A stretch of DNA of 64,000 bases from Sphingobacterium bovistauri (GCF_020295405.1 NZ_JADEYP010000011.1:61408-125407); one strand, 5' to 3'. Positions 27,807 through 37,235 are shown, numbered from the stretch's first letter. Numbers and translations are program-made. Notes: a model not told the origin generated them from the sequence alone.

Positions 27807-28640
27807 ATGAAAAAGCTAGTAAGTATTGCTATTCTACTTTGCTGCATATACAGCGTATCTGCTCAATCATTTCATGTAGCAACGTATAATATCCGTCAAC
27901 GTAATCAAGTTGATACGGGAAATTTATGGATAGACCGTAAGGAAAAAGTGGCAAATCAAATTAAATATCATGAGTTTGATATATTTGGAGTTCAAGAAGC
28001 TTTCAAGGATCAAATGGACGATATGCAAAAATTACTACCCAAATACAATTGGGTAGGTGTCGGCCGTGATGACGGTAAAGATAAAGGCGAATATTCTGCA
28101 ATTTTCTATAAAAAAGAACGTTTCCGAGCAATTAAAAGCGGAACATTCTGGTTGTCCTCAACTAATACTGAATCACCAAACAAAGGCTGGGATGCTGCAC
28201 TACCGCGTATCTGCACGTGGGGTATTTTTGAAGATGAAGCAAACAGCAAGCAGTTTATTATCATGAATACACATTTTGATCACATAGGAAAAACAGCTAG
28301 AAAGGAAAGCGCTAAACTAATGCTTCAAAAAGCAAAAGAGTTAGCAAAAGGATTACCGCTAATAATATGTGGAGATTTGAATGTAAACGAAAAAGACGAA
28401 GCTTATTTTACATTAGCAAATTCAACCAGTGTTGAGGATACCTACTATCTGTCACCTATTGTATATGAACCTAGTTCAACCTTCAATGGCTGGGGTAAAA
28501 ATATTAAAGAAAAAGGAAGAATAGACCACATCTTTGTATCCAAGCCGTTTAACGTATTGAAATACGGCATTTTAACCGACACCTATATTGGCAAATATCC
28601 ATCAGATCATTTTCCTGTCTCCGTACAACTAGAGTGGTGA
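27807..28640 (+). CDS. Exported endonuclease/exonuclease/phosphatase family protein
   Basis: Signal peptide (VSIAILLCCIYSVSAQ) followed by a compact EEP domain of about 255 aa: HVATYNIRQRNQVDTGN, DIFGVQEAF (metal Glu), WDAALPRICTWGIFED, NTHFDHIGKTARKESA, ICGDLNVNEKDE, and the terminal YPSDHFPVSVQLE with the catalytic Asp-His. This subfamily includes secreted phosphodiesterases and sphingomyelinase-like enzymes. Its ATG follows the GDPD stop by one base, so the genes are translationally linked. Confidence 0.92.
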   Translation: MKKLVSIAILLCCIYSVSAQSFHVATYNIRQRNQVDTGNLWIDRKEKVANQIKYHEFDIFGVQEAFKDQMDDMQKLLPKYNWVGVGRDDGKDKGEYSAIFYKKERFRAIKSGTFWLSSTNTESPNKGWDAALPRICTWGIFEDEANSKQFIIMNTHFDHIGKTARKESAKLMLQKAKELAKGLPLIICGDLNVNEKDEAYFTLANSTSVEDTYYLSPIVYEPSSTFNGWGKNIKEKGRIDHIFVSKPFNVLKYGILTDTYIGKYPSDHFPVSVQLEW

Positions 28641-28650
28641 TAAGTTTTCG

Positions 28651-28658
28651 TATTTTTG
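28651..28658 (+). promoter_or_regulatory. Candidate -7 box for the DUF4197 gene
   Basis: TATTTTTG fits TAnnTTTG and lies 24 bp before the DUF4197 ATG, giving an expected leader of about 18 nt. The -33 region is not convincing. Confidence 0.4.
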
Positions 28659-28682
28659 AGAACAATTTAATTTTATAAATAC

Positions 28683-29456
28683 ATGAATTCAATAAAATAT
28701 TTAGCGATTGGTATTGCAACACTTCCCGTATTCACTTCTTGTGAAACAATGAGTCAAATCGCTAATTCTTTGCCTCAAACTACGACACCAGGAACAACAA
28801 CAAATAACACAGGATCTACTTCTGGTACCATTACGCAAGCTGAAGCTACAACAGGAATCAAACAAGCGTTGAATAATGGACTACAAAATAGTATAAATAC
28901 ATTATCAGCGTCTAATGGATTCTATGGCGATGCATTAGTAAAAATAATGATGCCTCAAGAAGCGCAAAAAGTTGAACAAGTATTACGCTCTGCTGGCATG
29001 GGAAAATTAGTTGATAATTTTCTAATGAGTTTAAATAGAGCTGCTGAATCTGCCGTTAAAGAAGCAGCTCCAGTATTCGTGAATTCATTATCCCAAATGA
29101 CGGTGACTGATGCTTTCAATATTCTACTAAGTTCGCAACAAGATGCAGCTACTTCATTCTTTAAAAGAACGACCTCAGCTACATTGACACAAAAATTCAG
29201 CCCTATTGTAGAATCTGCATTAGGAAAAAATAATGTAGGCACATATTGGACTCAATTAACATCTGCTTACAATGCGCTTCCATTATCGAATAACAAAGTT
29301 CAAACAGATCTTAAAGCGTACGTTACTCAAAAAGCAATTGATGGACTTTTTGTAAAAGTAGCAGGTGAAGAATTAAAAATCAGACAAAATATTGGTGGTT
29401 CAAGAAATTCAAATGTTTTGCAATCCGTATTTGGTTGGGTTGACAAACAAAAATAA
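28683..29456 (+). CDS. DUF4197 lipoprotein
   Basis: A 257-aa lipoprotein with lipobox FTSC, a Thr/Gly/Ser-rich linker (TTTPGTTTNNTGSTSG), and then the DUF4197 domain: EATTGIKQALNNGLQNSINTL, LVKIMMPQEAQKVEQVLRSAGMGKLVDNFLMSLNRAAESAVKEAAPVF, and the C-terminal AIDGLFVKVAGEELKIRQN. DUF4197 proteins are widespread in Gram-negatives and have no assigned function; they are helical and periplasmic. It is followed by its own terminator, so it is a monocistronic unit. Confidence 0.93.
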   Translation: MNSIKYLAIGIATLPVFTSCETMSQIANSLPQTTTPGTTTNNTGSTSGTITQAEATTGIKQALNNGLQNSINTLSASNGFYGDALVKIMMPQEAQKVEQVLRSAGMGKLVDNFLMSLNRAAESAVKEAAPVFVNSLSQMTVTDAFNILLSSQQDAATSFFKRTTSATLTQKFSPIVESALGKNNVGTYWTQLTSAYNALPLSNNKVQTDLKAYVTQKAIDGLFVKVAGEELKIRQNIGGSRNSNVLQSVFGWVDKQK

Positions 29457-29488
29457 TAAAAAAGGGAAGTTCATAACTTCCCCTTTTT
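29457..29488 (+). terminator. Intrinsic terminator after the DUF4197 gene
   Basis: AAAAAGGGAAGTT, CAT loop, AACTTCCCCTTTTT: a stem of about 12 bp with one bulge followed by a T tract. Confidence 0.85.
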
Positions 29489-29536
29489 ATGCATATTCTT
29501 GACAATTAATATGCTTTAAAAACATCCTAACTTTAG

Positions 29537-29544
29537 TACATTTG
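29537..29544 (+). promoter_or_regulatory. -7 promoter element of pepT
   Basis: TACATTTG matches TAnnTTTG 20 bp upstream of the pepT ATG. A TTTA 18 bp further upstream is a near match to the -33 TTTG box. Confidence 0.5.
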
Positions 29545-29563
29545 TAGATATATTGATTTACAA

Positions 29564-30826
29564 ATGGATAATTCTATTATAAATAAACTATCAAATTTAT
29601 CCGTTGCAGACCGCTTTATGCGTTATGTACAGATAGATACACAATCCGATGCTGACTCAGTAACATTCCCCTCTACTGCAAAACAATTAAATCTTAGTAA
29701 AATTCTAGTTGAGGAATTAATAGAAATTGGAGCAAAAGATGTTGAATTGGATGAAAACGGATATGTATATGCCACTATTCCTTCTAATACGACGAAAAAT
29801 GTACCTGTGATATGCTTTTGTTCGCATGTAGACACTTCTCCAGATTGTTCGGGCACCAATGTAAAACCTATCGTTCATGCAAATTATCAAGGACAAGATC
29901 TTGTGTTACCAGATGATAATACTGTTGTCATTCGATATGCAGAACACAGAGATTTAGCTGAACAAATAGGTAATGATATCATCACAGCTTCAGGAACAAC
30001 TTTATTAGGTGCTGATGACAAAGCGGGTGTGGCTGAAATCATGGAAGCTACGAAATTGTTAATTGAACATCCTGAAATCAAGCACGGTGATATCAAAATC
30101 TTATTTACACCAGATGAAGAAATTGGTCGTGGTGTAGATTTTGTAAATCTTGAACGTGTAGGAGCTCAGTTTGCGTATACCATGGATGGTGAGAAAGCTG
30201 GTACTATAGAAGACGAAACTTTCTCGGCTGATGCGGCTACTATTACGATCAACGGTGTGTCTGTTCACCCAGGTTTTGCTAAAGGAAAAATGCAGTCAGC
30301 TATCAAAATTGCTTCCAAAATTGTTGATTCCCTTTCTACCGATAGATTATCGCCTGAGAGCACATCAGGAAAACAAGGATTTGTTCATCCGACAGGTATT
30401 TCTGGTTCTGTTGAAAAAGCGACTATAAACTTTATCGTAAGAGACCACGACACATCTAATTTAGTTAAACACGCAGCAGAATTAGAAAATATAGCTAAGG
30501 ATATCGTCGCTCAATATCCAGGATGTACATATACATTAGAGACCAAAGAGCAATACCGCAACATGAAAGAAGTGTTGGACCAATATCCACAAATTATGGA
30601 AATCGGTCTTGAAGCTATTGCACGCGCAGGTATGAAAGCAGAACGTCGTAGCATCCGTGGTGGTACGGATGGCTCTAGACTATCTTTTATGGGTTTACCT
30701 TGTCCAAATGTTTTTGCTGGCGGACATGCCTTCCACGGTAAAATGGAATGGGTAAGTAAACAAGATATGGAAAAAGCTGTTAAGACAATTTTACTTATTG
30801 CCACAATTTGGGAAGAAAAAGCTTAA
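29564..30826 (+). CDS. pepT: Peptidase T, M20B tripeptidase
   Basis: Cleaves the N-terminal residue from tripeptides using two zinc ions in the cytosol. Motifs are CFCSHVDTSPDC (zinc His and catalytic Asp), TTLLGADDKAGVAEIME (bridging Asp), LFTPDEEIGRGVDFVNLE (catalytic Glu pair), a lid domain containing HPGFAKGKMQSA, and the terminal RGGTDGSRLSFMGLPCPNVFAGGHAFHGKMEWV with the last zinc His. The 420-aa length is standard. The nitroreductase gene follows after 17 bp and is probably co-transcribed. Confidence 0.96.
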   Translation: MDNSIINKLSNLSVADRFMRYVQIDTQSDADSVTFPSTAKQLNLSKILVEELIEIGAKDVELDENGYVYATIPSNTTKNVPVICFCSHVDTSPDCSGTNVKPIVHANYQGQDLVLPDDNTVVIRYAEHRDLAEQIGNDIITASGTTLLGADDKAGVAEIMEATKLLIEHPEIKHGDIKILFTPDEEIGRGVDFVNLERVGAQFAYTMDGEKAGTIEDETFSADAATITINGVSVHPGFAKGKMQSAIKIASKIVDSLSTDRLSPESTSGKQGFVHPTGISGSVEKATINFIVRDHDTSNLVKHAAELENIAKDIVAQYPGCTYTLETKEQYRNMKEVLDQYPQIMEIGLEAIARAGMKAERRSIRGGTDGSRLSFMGLPCPNVFAGGHAFHGKMEWVSKQDMEKAVKTILLIATIWEEKA

Positions 30827-30843
30827 TCTAATAATCAAATATT

Positions 30844-31407
30844 ATGTCAAACGAAGTTTTAAATGCAATAAAATACCGCAGAACAGTTAATCAAAACAGT
30901 TTTACGGATCAAGATATCTCTAAAGAAGATCTTTTAACAATCTTAGAAGCAGCAAATGCTGCTCCTACACACAAACGTACACAACCATGGCGTTTTGTAA
31001 TCTTTCGTAAAGAAGGTCTAGAAAGATTAGGAAGCGAATTAGCGCGTATTTACAAAGACATTACTCCTGCTGAAAAATACACGGAAGTAATGGAACAAAA
31101 TATGGCGAAAAAAGCTACACAATCCAACGTAGCTATCGCAATTGTTGTAAACTATACAGGTGATTTGCCAGAGTGGGAGGAATTGGCTGCTACAGCATGT
31201 GCTGTACAAAATATTTGGTTGGCTGCGCATTCATTGAATATTGGTGGATACTGGGCGACACCAGGATTAATCAATCACTTGGGTGGTTTCTTGAATTTAG
31301 AGGAAAACCAAAAATGTATTGGTCTTTTCTATTTGGGTCACCACAATGCAGAACCACGTGAGCCTGCTCGCTCTCCGATAGAAGATAAAATTCGTTGGGA
31401 AGAGTAA
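30844..31407 (+). CDS. Nitroreductase family protein
   Basis: An FMN-dependent NAD(P)H oxidoreductase of 187 aa. Visible family features are IKYRRTVNQNSFTDQDIS (FMN phosphate-binding Arg), AANAAPTHKRTQPWRFVIF, and the C-terminal FMN-binding LNIGGYWATPG and FLNLEENQKCIGLFYLG (YdjA-like group). The physiological substrate is unknown. The gene ends before a short hairpin at 31421. Confidence 0.93.
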   Translation: MSNEVLNAIKYRRTVNQNSFTDQDISKEDLLTILEAANAAPTHKRTQPWRFVIFRKEGLERLGSELARIYKDITPAEKYTEVMEQNMAKKATQSNVAIAIVVNYTGDLPEWEELAATACAVQNIWLAAHSLNIGGYWATPGLINHLGGFLNLEENQKCIGLFYLGHHNAEPREPARSPIEDKIRWEE

Positions 31408-31420
31408 TAGAAACATAAAG

Positions 31421-31440
31421 GGTTGGCAAATTGCCAACCT
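31421..31440. terminator. Probable terminator between convergent genes
   Basis: GGTTGGC, AAATT, GCCAACC gives a 7-bp stem, extendable to 9 bp, between the nitroreductase and anti-sigma-like genes. The T tract is interrupted (TTCATCCTTT), so efficiency is uncertain. Confidence 0.6.
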
Positions 31441-31484
31441 TCATCCTTTATGATTAATTAAGATAATCGATTTCTTCAAATGAA

Positions 31485-32147
31485 TTATATCTCTTCATAG
31501 GCCCCTACTTCCCAAACATCTAATGTAATGGCACCCTGTGTACCTTTCCATTTGATTTTATTTCTTATAATATCCTTTAATTCATCATACTTTACACCAT
31601 CTTTACCCTCTACAGAGATATTAAAAGCTCGTTGATTATTATCAATTTTAAAAGTGATATATAATGTTCCTTGAAACTCTTCACTATTTGAATAATTAGA
31701 CGAAAGTTGATTATATAATTTTCCCCATCCATCTACAGGTATCGCATCACTTGAATTGTTATTCGGAGTTATTTTATAATCATATGTCGATTCATTGACA
31801 ACTACCTCTGTTAAAGTCGCAGTCCTTTGTTGTGGCAAATAACGCATCAAAATCAGCGTACACACAATCATAAACATTACCCCTGCTGCCATACCAATCG
31901 CCAAACGCTGCCAACTGTAGAATCTTCTATTTTTATTGGTGGCTTGCTCTTGTACTCGTGTCGCCAACCGCTGTTGCAATATGCTTAATTGTTTAGCGTC
32001 AACTCCCTGTTGCAACTTATAGCCATCTATAGCATCCTGCAAAAATGGGTCTTCCAAGGCTTCCCGCTCTAGCGCATGCATTTCGTCTCGGCTCATCAAA
32101 CCATGTACGTAATTATGAATTCGCGATAGTTGGTAATTATTTTCCAT
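31485..32147 (-). CDS. Single-pass membrane protein, probable anti-sigma partner
   Basis: A 220-aa protein. The cytoplasmic N-terminus of about 85 residues reads IHNYVHGLMSRDEMHALEREALEDPFLQDAIDGY, the typical start of Bacteroidota anti-sigma proteins of the zinc-finger-less type. One transmembrane helix follows at about 86-107 (LAIGMAAGVMFMIVCTLILM), then a periplasmic domain ending in beta structure. The gene overlaps the upstream ECF sigma gene by 11 bp, a strong indication that the two products act together. The extracellular signal is unknown. Confidence 0.8.
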   Translation of the reverse strand: MENNYQLSRIHNYVHGLMSRDEMHALEREALEDPFLQDAIDGYKLQQGVDAKQLSILQQRLATRVQEQATNKNRRFYSWQRLAIGMAAGVMFMIVCTLILMRYLPQQRTATLTEVVVNESTYDYKITPNNNSSDAIPVDGWGKLYNQLSSNYSNSEEFQGTLYITFKIDNNQRAFNISVEGKDGVKYDELKDIIRNKIKWKGTQGAITLDVWEVGAYEEI

Positions 32148-32685
32148 TTTTCTTACTCTCCATACAAATTTTCAGATTCCGCTTTCCATTTTGAATAGCA
32201 CTTTTGACTTTATTCAAATCTAAGCCCGTTTCATCAGCGATATCTTTATAACACTTTTGTTCCAAATAAAATAAACGAACGCATTGCTCTTGTTCAGCAT
32301 TAAGCGTCTGCATACAATCCTCAAGTTTCTCAAAGTCTCTTTCCTCCCACTTATCGGCATCAACTGCGTTCAATTTTTGTTCACTTTCGAAGAGGTTTTC
32401 TTCTATGTCAACTTGCGGTCTTCGCTTATCTTTACGCAATTGCATCAAACAATAATTTTTCGAATAGACGTGAAGCCAGCTCTTGAAATTATCCACTTCA
32501 TGAGTTCTTAATTTAATAATGAGTTCCTCAAAAATTTGCATCACAGCATCCTGGCTTTGCTCAGCATCTTGCAAATACTTGAAGCACACACCGTATAGCA
32601 ACGACATATAGGGAGCATACAATTTGCCCAATACTTCTAGACTACCTGTAGTCTTATATTGCAATAGAAGCTCCTTTTCGCTCAT
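32137..32685 (-). CDS. ECF RNA polymerase sigma-70 factor
   Basis: A 182-aa sigma factor. Region 2 is KLYAPYMSLLYGVCFKYLQDAEQSQDAVMQIFEELIIKL with NFKSWLHVYSKNYCLMQLRKDKR. Region 4 is LNAEQEQCVRLFYLEQKCYKDIADETGLDLNKVKSAIQNGKRNLK. It is paired with a single-pass membrane protein and is not followed by a TonB receptor, so it belongs to the envelope-stress type rather than the FecI/SusC type. Confidence 0.94.
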   Translation of the reverse strand: MSEKELLLQYKTTGSLEVLGKLYAPYMSLLYGVCFKYLQDAEQSQDAVMQIFEELIIKLRTHEVDNFKSWLHVYSKNYCLMQLRKDKRRPQVDIEENLFESEQKLNAVDADKWEERDFEKLEDCMQTLNAEQEQCVRLFYLEQKCYKDIADETGLDLNKVKSAIQNGKRNLKICMESKKNGK

Positions 32686-32741
32686 GTACTTATTTGATAT
32701 TATGATGCTTTAAGATACGATTTTCCATAAAATTATAGACC

Positions 32742-32749
32742 TAACTTTG
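32742..32749 (+). promoter_or_regulatory. Candidate -7 box for the PAP2 gene
   Basis: TAACTTTG (TAnnTTTG consensus) in the divergent gap, about 100 bp before the PAP2 ATG. A poly-A tract of ten lies between them. Confidence 0.45.
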
Positions 32750-32848
32750 GACAAAACTCTACAATCAAAAAAAAAACAACAAAATTAAATTATGATTAAC
32801 TTATAAATCATATTAAATATTTATTTTAATCTTAAATTAAATATTTAA

Positions 32849-33598
32849 ATGAAACAAACTATTTTATTTCTACTAATCATTATATCAAAAATTGGTATAT
32901 GTAATAACAATCTACCCGATAGTCTTAATATTGACACGACTTCTCATAAAACAGTTAAATTTATAAAACCATTAATAGTACCGACTGTATTAATTACTCA
33001 GGGATTAATTTGTATGAAAAATCAACAAAAAGATCAACTCAATCAAATTATTAAATCCTCTGTTACTCCAGTCTCAAAAACTAAATTCCCTATTGATGAT
33101 TATACCCAATATTTACCGACTGCTGCATTCTTGTCTTTAGATTACATGGGGATTAAGTCTAAACACAATCTCAAACAAAAATTATATGCGGGGAGTCTTT
33201 CACACATTATAATGGCCGCCACAGTAAATATAATGAAAGCTAAAATACATATCATGAGACCTGACCAATCTTCAGACAATTCTTTTCCGTCAGGTCATAC
33301 GGCTACTGCATTTGTCGGAGCCGAGCTTCTATGGCAAGAATACCACCACCTATCACCATGGTACGGTATAGCTGGTTACACTATTGCATCTGCTACAGGT
33401 TTCTTTAGAATGTATAATAACAAACATTGGTTTTCAGATGTCACTATGGGTGCCGGAATAGGTATACTAAGTACAAAACTGGGCTATTGGTTGATGCCAA
33501 AATTTGAACGAATGTTTTCCAAGAAAGAAAACACATATACTATCTTACCAACTTATCAAAATAACACATTCGGACTAACTTATAGGCAAATCTTATAA
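32849..33598 (+). CDS. PAP2 superfamily phosphatase
   Basis: An exported or membrane-associated phosphatidic-acid-phosphatase-type enzyme of 249 aa. All three active-site motifs are visible: KAKIHIMRP, SFPSGHTATAF and MYNNKHWFSDVTMGAGIG (nucleophilic His and Asp). A signal peptide is present (FLLIIISKIGICNNN). Members dephosphorylate lipid phosphates such as undecaprenyl pyrophosphate or lipid A. The enzyme is divergent from the ECF sigma pair and may belong to its envelope-related regulon, but no shared promoter element supports that. Confidence 0.92.
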   Translation: MKQTILFLLIIISKIGICNNNLPDSLNIDTTSHKTVKFIKPLIVPTVLITQGLICMKNQQKDQLNQIIKSSVTPVSKTKFPIDDYTQYLPTAAFLSLDYMGIKSKHNLKQKLYAGSLSHIIMAATVNIMKAKIHIMRPDQSSDNSFPSGHTATAFVGAELLWQEYHHLSPWYGIAGYTIASATGFFRMYNNKHWFSDVTMGAGIGILSTKLGYWLMPKFERMFSKKENTYTILPTYQNNTFGLTYRQIL

Positions 33599-33612
33599 GG
33601 GTGGAATGTTTT

Positions 33613-34866
33613 TTATCTAAATAATAATAAAGCAATTAGCAGCGTAACGAGTATATTAAATCCTTGAGCGATTAAAAATGCGTACAACGGTTTTTTATTG
33701 CTATGCTGGAAAAGATCTTTAAATTTAGTCTCCAGACCTATTGATGTAAATGCCAATACAAACCATAGGCTCTGTAAACTTTTAAGACTTTCCTTCACCA
33801 AACCATTTGTTTCTGGAGAAATGAAAAATGAAAATAACAAAGAGGCAAACACAAAACCGATTACAAATTTGGGAAATCGCTCCCAAATTATTTTTAAGGT
33901 TGGCTTTTCTTTTTTCGTTTCATCATTTACTGATTTGGAATACGTCCAATAGATACTAATTGCAAAAGCAGCAATTCCCAACAATACATTTTGGGAAAAT
34001 TTAACTATTGTGCTTATCTCCAACGCTCTTTCTCCGACCAGCGATCCTGAGGCTACCACAGCACCCGTTGTATCAATTGATCCGCCCAACCATGCGCCTG
34101 TCACTTCCTGTGATAATCCCATCCACTCAGCCAAGTAAGGCATGAAAATCATCATTGGAATAGCTGTAATCAAGACCAAGGAGATCACGTAAGATAGTTT
34201 TTTGCTGTCACCTTTTATAGCACCTGAAGTAGCAATCGCCGCAGACACACCACAAATAGACACTGCACTGGCCAGCATTAAGGACATTTCTTTATCAATC
34301 TTAAGCTTTTTACAAAGCCAAAATGCAAAATACCATACGGTTATCACCACCACCAAGGCTTGAATTAATCCCAAAGAACCGGCTTTTAAAATGTCTCCGA
34401 AAATCACCGTTGTACCGAGCAAAACCAAACCAATTTTGACGTACAACTCTGTATTTAAGGCATTTTTAAACCAATCAGGTAAGGAGAATGTATTGCTAAT
34501 CAGCAAACCTATTCCCAAAGCAAAAATCACAGCCTCAAGATTATATTCTTTGACAGTAGCATTTCCTGCCAATATTAAACTAAGGATAGTCAAAATAAAA
34601 ACTACTGGAAACACAAATACTAAAGATTTAACAGACTTCTTTAACAAAAACGCCCCCACGATAGCGGTAATATAAACAGTAAAAAATTGACTTCCAATTT
34701 TAGTAAAATTGGAAATAGAAAGAACTTTACCGGTTAATTCCGCTGTAGAGGACCAACTAAAAGTTGGTTTTGGAATGATAATCCCTAATAAAGCCAAAAC
34801 CACAAGACCCAATCCTAAAATCACCACCACCCAATCTTCGGTAAAAGCTATTCTTTTTGTTGACAT
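33613..34866 (-). CDS. YeiH/UPF0324 family putative sulfate exporter
   Basis: An integral membrane protein of 417 aa with about eleven helices. Family landmarks are LEAVIFALGIGLLISN, FVKIG-like VKIGLVLLGTTVIFGD, LASAVSICGVSAAIATSGAIKGD and WLGGSIDTTGAVVASGSLVG. Members are annotated as putative sulfate exporters, and the family is often near sulfur genes, but transport has rarely been shown. It is the last gene of the minus-strand operon that begins with SusC at 44618. Its presence, with a TauE/SafE permease upstream, supports a sulfur theme for the region. Confidence 0.9.
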   Translation of the reverse strand: MSTKRIAFTEDWVVVILGLGLVVLALLGIIIPKPTFSWSSTAELTGKVLSISNFTKIGSQFFTVYITAIVGAFLLKKSVKSLVFVFPVVFILTILSLILAGNATVKEYNLEAVIFALGIGLLISNTFSLPDWFKNALNTELYVKIGLVLLGTTVIFGDILKAGSLGLIQALVVVITVWYFAFWLCKKLKIDKEMSLMLASAVSICGVSAAIATSGAIKGDSKKLSYVISLVLITAIPMMIFMPYLAEWMGLSQEVTGAWLGGSIDTTGAVVASGSLVGERALEISTIVKFSQNVLLGIAAFAISIYWTYSKSVNDETKKEKPTLKIIWERFPKFVIGFVFASLLFSFFISPETNGLVKESLKSLQSLWFVLAFTSIGLETKFKDLFQHSNKKPLYAFLIAQGFNILVTLLIALLLFR

Positions 34867-34881
34867 AATTTAGTTGTATTG

Positions 34882-35802
34882 TTATTTTTTAGTTAGATGT
34901 TCAAAAGCCTTTTGTGTTGTTGGATAATTATATTCAAATCCTTCTTTTGCAGGTCGAATAGCATACACCGAGTTTGTGCGTAAAAGCATATCACTTTCCA
35001 CCCCTTTGAAATAGGCTCCTATTTTTGCGAAAAGAGTAGGCAGGGGCATTCCCAAAGGCATGCCGACTGCTTTTCGTAAATTTTTCATAAATAATTTATT
35101 TGATTCCGGTGCAGATGAACAAGCATGGTACAAATCAGATGGAGATTCATGATTGATAATCCAAAGAACCAGTTTAACTAAATCATCCTCGTGAATCCAA
35201 CACACTTTTTGATTTCCATCGCCTACTTTTCCTCCTAATCCAAGTTTTGCCAAAGGATACAATTCCTTGAACATGCCAAAATCTCGAGACAACACTGGAC
35301 TAAGTCGAAGACATACTTTTGCCGTATTCGGTGTTCTAGCAGAGAAAAATGAATTCTCCCATTGCTTTGTCAGATTCGCTAAAAATGTATTTCCGCAATC
35401 TTTTGATTCTTCATCATGCATCCCCTCTAAACCTTCAAAAATAGAAATGCCTGAAAAATTAATCCATAGTCGTGGTGGATTTTTCACCTCATCTATAGCT
35501 TCACCCAAAATTCTTGTTGGATCAATCCGAGAGGACAAAAGCTCTTTTTTGTTCCTTTCAGTGAATCGACACTGAATTGAATTTCCGCTAAGGTTTATCA
35601 GTGTATCCGCATCTTCCAATGCTTCTTTCCACTCTCCTACTGTCTCTCCATCCCATCGTATGTATTTAATATTAGAATGTTTTGAAGTGTGTAATTTTCT
35701 ACTCAATATGATTACCTCATAATCTAATTGAACTAAAACAGATGATAGTAAATCACCGATATTCCCTGTTCCGCCAGCTAATACAATCTTTTTATCTGCC
35801 AT
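34882..35802 (-). CDS. TIGR01777 family NAD(P)-dependent epimerase
   Basis: An extended short-chain dehydrogenase of 306 aa related to YfcH/SDR39U1. The Rossmann motif is GGTGNIGDLLSSVL, followed by YIRWDGETVGEWKEALEDADTLINLSGNSI, SSRIDPTRIL, NFSGISIFEG and the DUF1731 C-terminal region (GMPLPTLFAKIGAYF). No substrate is known for this subfamily. The start overlaps the stop of the FAD gene by one base (TAATG), implying coupling. Confidence 0.92.
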   Translation of the reverse strand: MADKKIVLAGGTGNIGDLLSSVLVQLDYEVIILSRKLHTSKHSNIKYIRWDGETVGEWKEALEDADTLINLSGNSIQCRFTERNKKELLSSRIDPTRILGEAIDEVKNPPRLWINFSGISIFEGLEGMHDEESKDCGNTFLANLTKQWENSFFSARTPNTAKVCLRLSPVLSRDFGMFKELYPLAKLGLGGKVGDGNQKVCWIHEDDLVKLVLWIINHESPSDLYHACSSAPESNKLFMKNLRKAVGMPLGMPLPTLFAKIGAYFKGVESDMLLRTNSVYAIRPAKEGFEYNYPTTQKAFEHLTKK

Positions 35803-37235
35803 TATAAACTTACTGAAATATTAAAGTGATCCTTCAACGCTATGCGAGCAGCATGGAATCCACACATACCGTGCACACCACCACCTGGAGGTGTAGCCGA
35901 AGAACAAATGTATACGGATTTATTTGATGTACGATGCGGATTTAAAGACAAGATGGGCCGCGTATACAACTGTGAGATATCCATAATACCTCCATTAATA
36001 TCCCCACCTACATAATTCGGATTATATGCTTCCATTTGTGCGGGACTGAACGTATGTCTCGCTAATATCGTATCCTTAAATCCGGGAGCAAACTGTTCTA
36101 TTTGGTTTTCTATGATTTCTGTATAATCTACTGTTGAACCATTCGGTATGTGACAATATGCCCAACCGGTATGCTTTCCTTCAGGAGCTCTTGTTTTATC
36201 AAATTTACTTTGCTGTGTAAACAACACGAATGGCTTATCCGTAACTTTTCCTCTTTGTCCATCTTCTTCGGACAACGCTATATCGTTAAATGTACCTCCT
36301 ACATGAACAGTAGCTGCTTCGCGAGCCCGTAAATCTGTAAAAGGTGTTTCCTCAGAAAGTGCCCAATCAATTTTAAACACGCCCATTCCTTGTTTGTAGC
36401 GTTGCAATTGTTTCGTATACCCGCTCGTAAAATCAAGGCCTTTCACATTTAACAATTGTTTTGGCGTCATATCCAATAGCAATATTTTATGTTCTGGAAG
36501 TTCATTCCTGTCCGAAAACCAGACCCCAGTCTGAACTTCACCACCTAGCGACTTATAGTAACTCTCTAAAGCATTAGCTATAGATTGTGAGCCTCCTCTA
36601 GGAATCGCCCATCCATATCGATGGCCTACTCCCAATAATACCATTCCAATAGCGGAAGTTGTTAAATTATCCAATGGTTGGATACCATGAGCCGCCATGC
36701 CTCCCCATAACGCCTTTGCTCTTTCGGTCTTAAAATTTCTAGCCAACCAAGAAGCTGGCTGAATAGCCCTCAAACCAAAAGCTGCCAAATTAAAAGGATG
36801 TTTTGGAACCCCCAATGGCCCCATTGTATCCTTTGCCAATTTATCCCAGTTATTAACAACTGGTTCTATTAAATCACTATAATATGACCCATCTACGCCT
36901 AAATCGGCTATTGTTTTTGCTAAATCACGATGCAAAACAGTACCTTCTTCACGTAATAAAGGATGTGCAGCTTCATATTTTGCATCAACAAAAGACAAAC
37001 TGAAATTCGATAATGGAAGTGAACGCATAAATGGAGATGCCATAGCCATAGGATGAATGGCGGAACATACATCATGCCTAAATCCTGGTAAAGTAAGCTC
37101 TTTAGTTCGCATCCCACCACCAATAGTGTCAGCACCCTCAACAATTAATGTTGAGAGACCTATCTTTTGCAACGTAATTGCTGCCGCAAAACCATTAGGG
37201 CCTGAACCTACTATTATTGCATCGTATTTTTTCAC
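35802..37235 (-). CDS. Phytoene-desaturase-like FAD-dependent oxidoreductase
   Basis: A 477-aa flavoprotein of the CrtI/PYROXD2-like group. The N-terminal dinucleotide-binding motif is DAIIVGSGPNGFAAAITL with VEGADTIGGGMRT. GFRHDVCSAIHPMAMASPF and the C-terminal SATPPGGGVHGMCGFHAAR are typical of the family. Neither crtB nor other carotenoid genes are present, so a role in carotenoid synthesis is unlikely. It lies within the SusCD-DoxX-YeiH operon and is adjacent to an epimerase, so it may act on an imported or membrane-associated compound. Confidence 0.9.
   Translation of the reverse strand: MKKYDAIIVGSGPNGFAAAITLQKIGLSTLIVEGADTIGGGMRTKELTLPGFRHDVCSAIHPMAMASPFMRSLPLSNFSLSFVDAKYEAAHPLLREEGTVLHRDLAKTIADLGVDGSYYSDLIEPVVNNWDKLAKDTMGPLGVPKHPFNLAAFGLRAIQPASWLARNFKTERAKALWGGMAAHGIQPLDNLTTSAIGMVLLGVGHRYGWAIPRGGSQSIANALESYYKSLGGEVQTGVWFSDRNELPEHKILLLDMTPKQLLNVKGLDFTSGYTKQLQRYKQGMGVFKIDWALSEETPFTDLRAREAATVHVGGTFNDIALSEEDGQRGKVTDKPFVLFTQQSKFDKTRAPEGKHTGWAYCHIPNGSTVDYTEIIENQIEQFAPGFKDTILARHTFSPAQMEAYNPNYVGGDINGGIMDISQLYTRPILSLNPHRTSNKSVYICSSATPPGGGVHGMCGFHAARIALKDHFNISVSL

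Noticed and set aside
35802..37235. Carotenoid biosynthesis cluster
   Set aside because: The FAD enzyme is CrtI-like, but no phytoene synthase, cyclase or hydroxylase gene is nearby.
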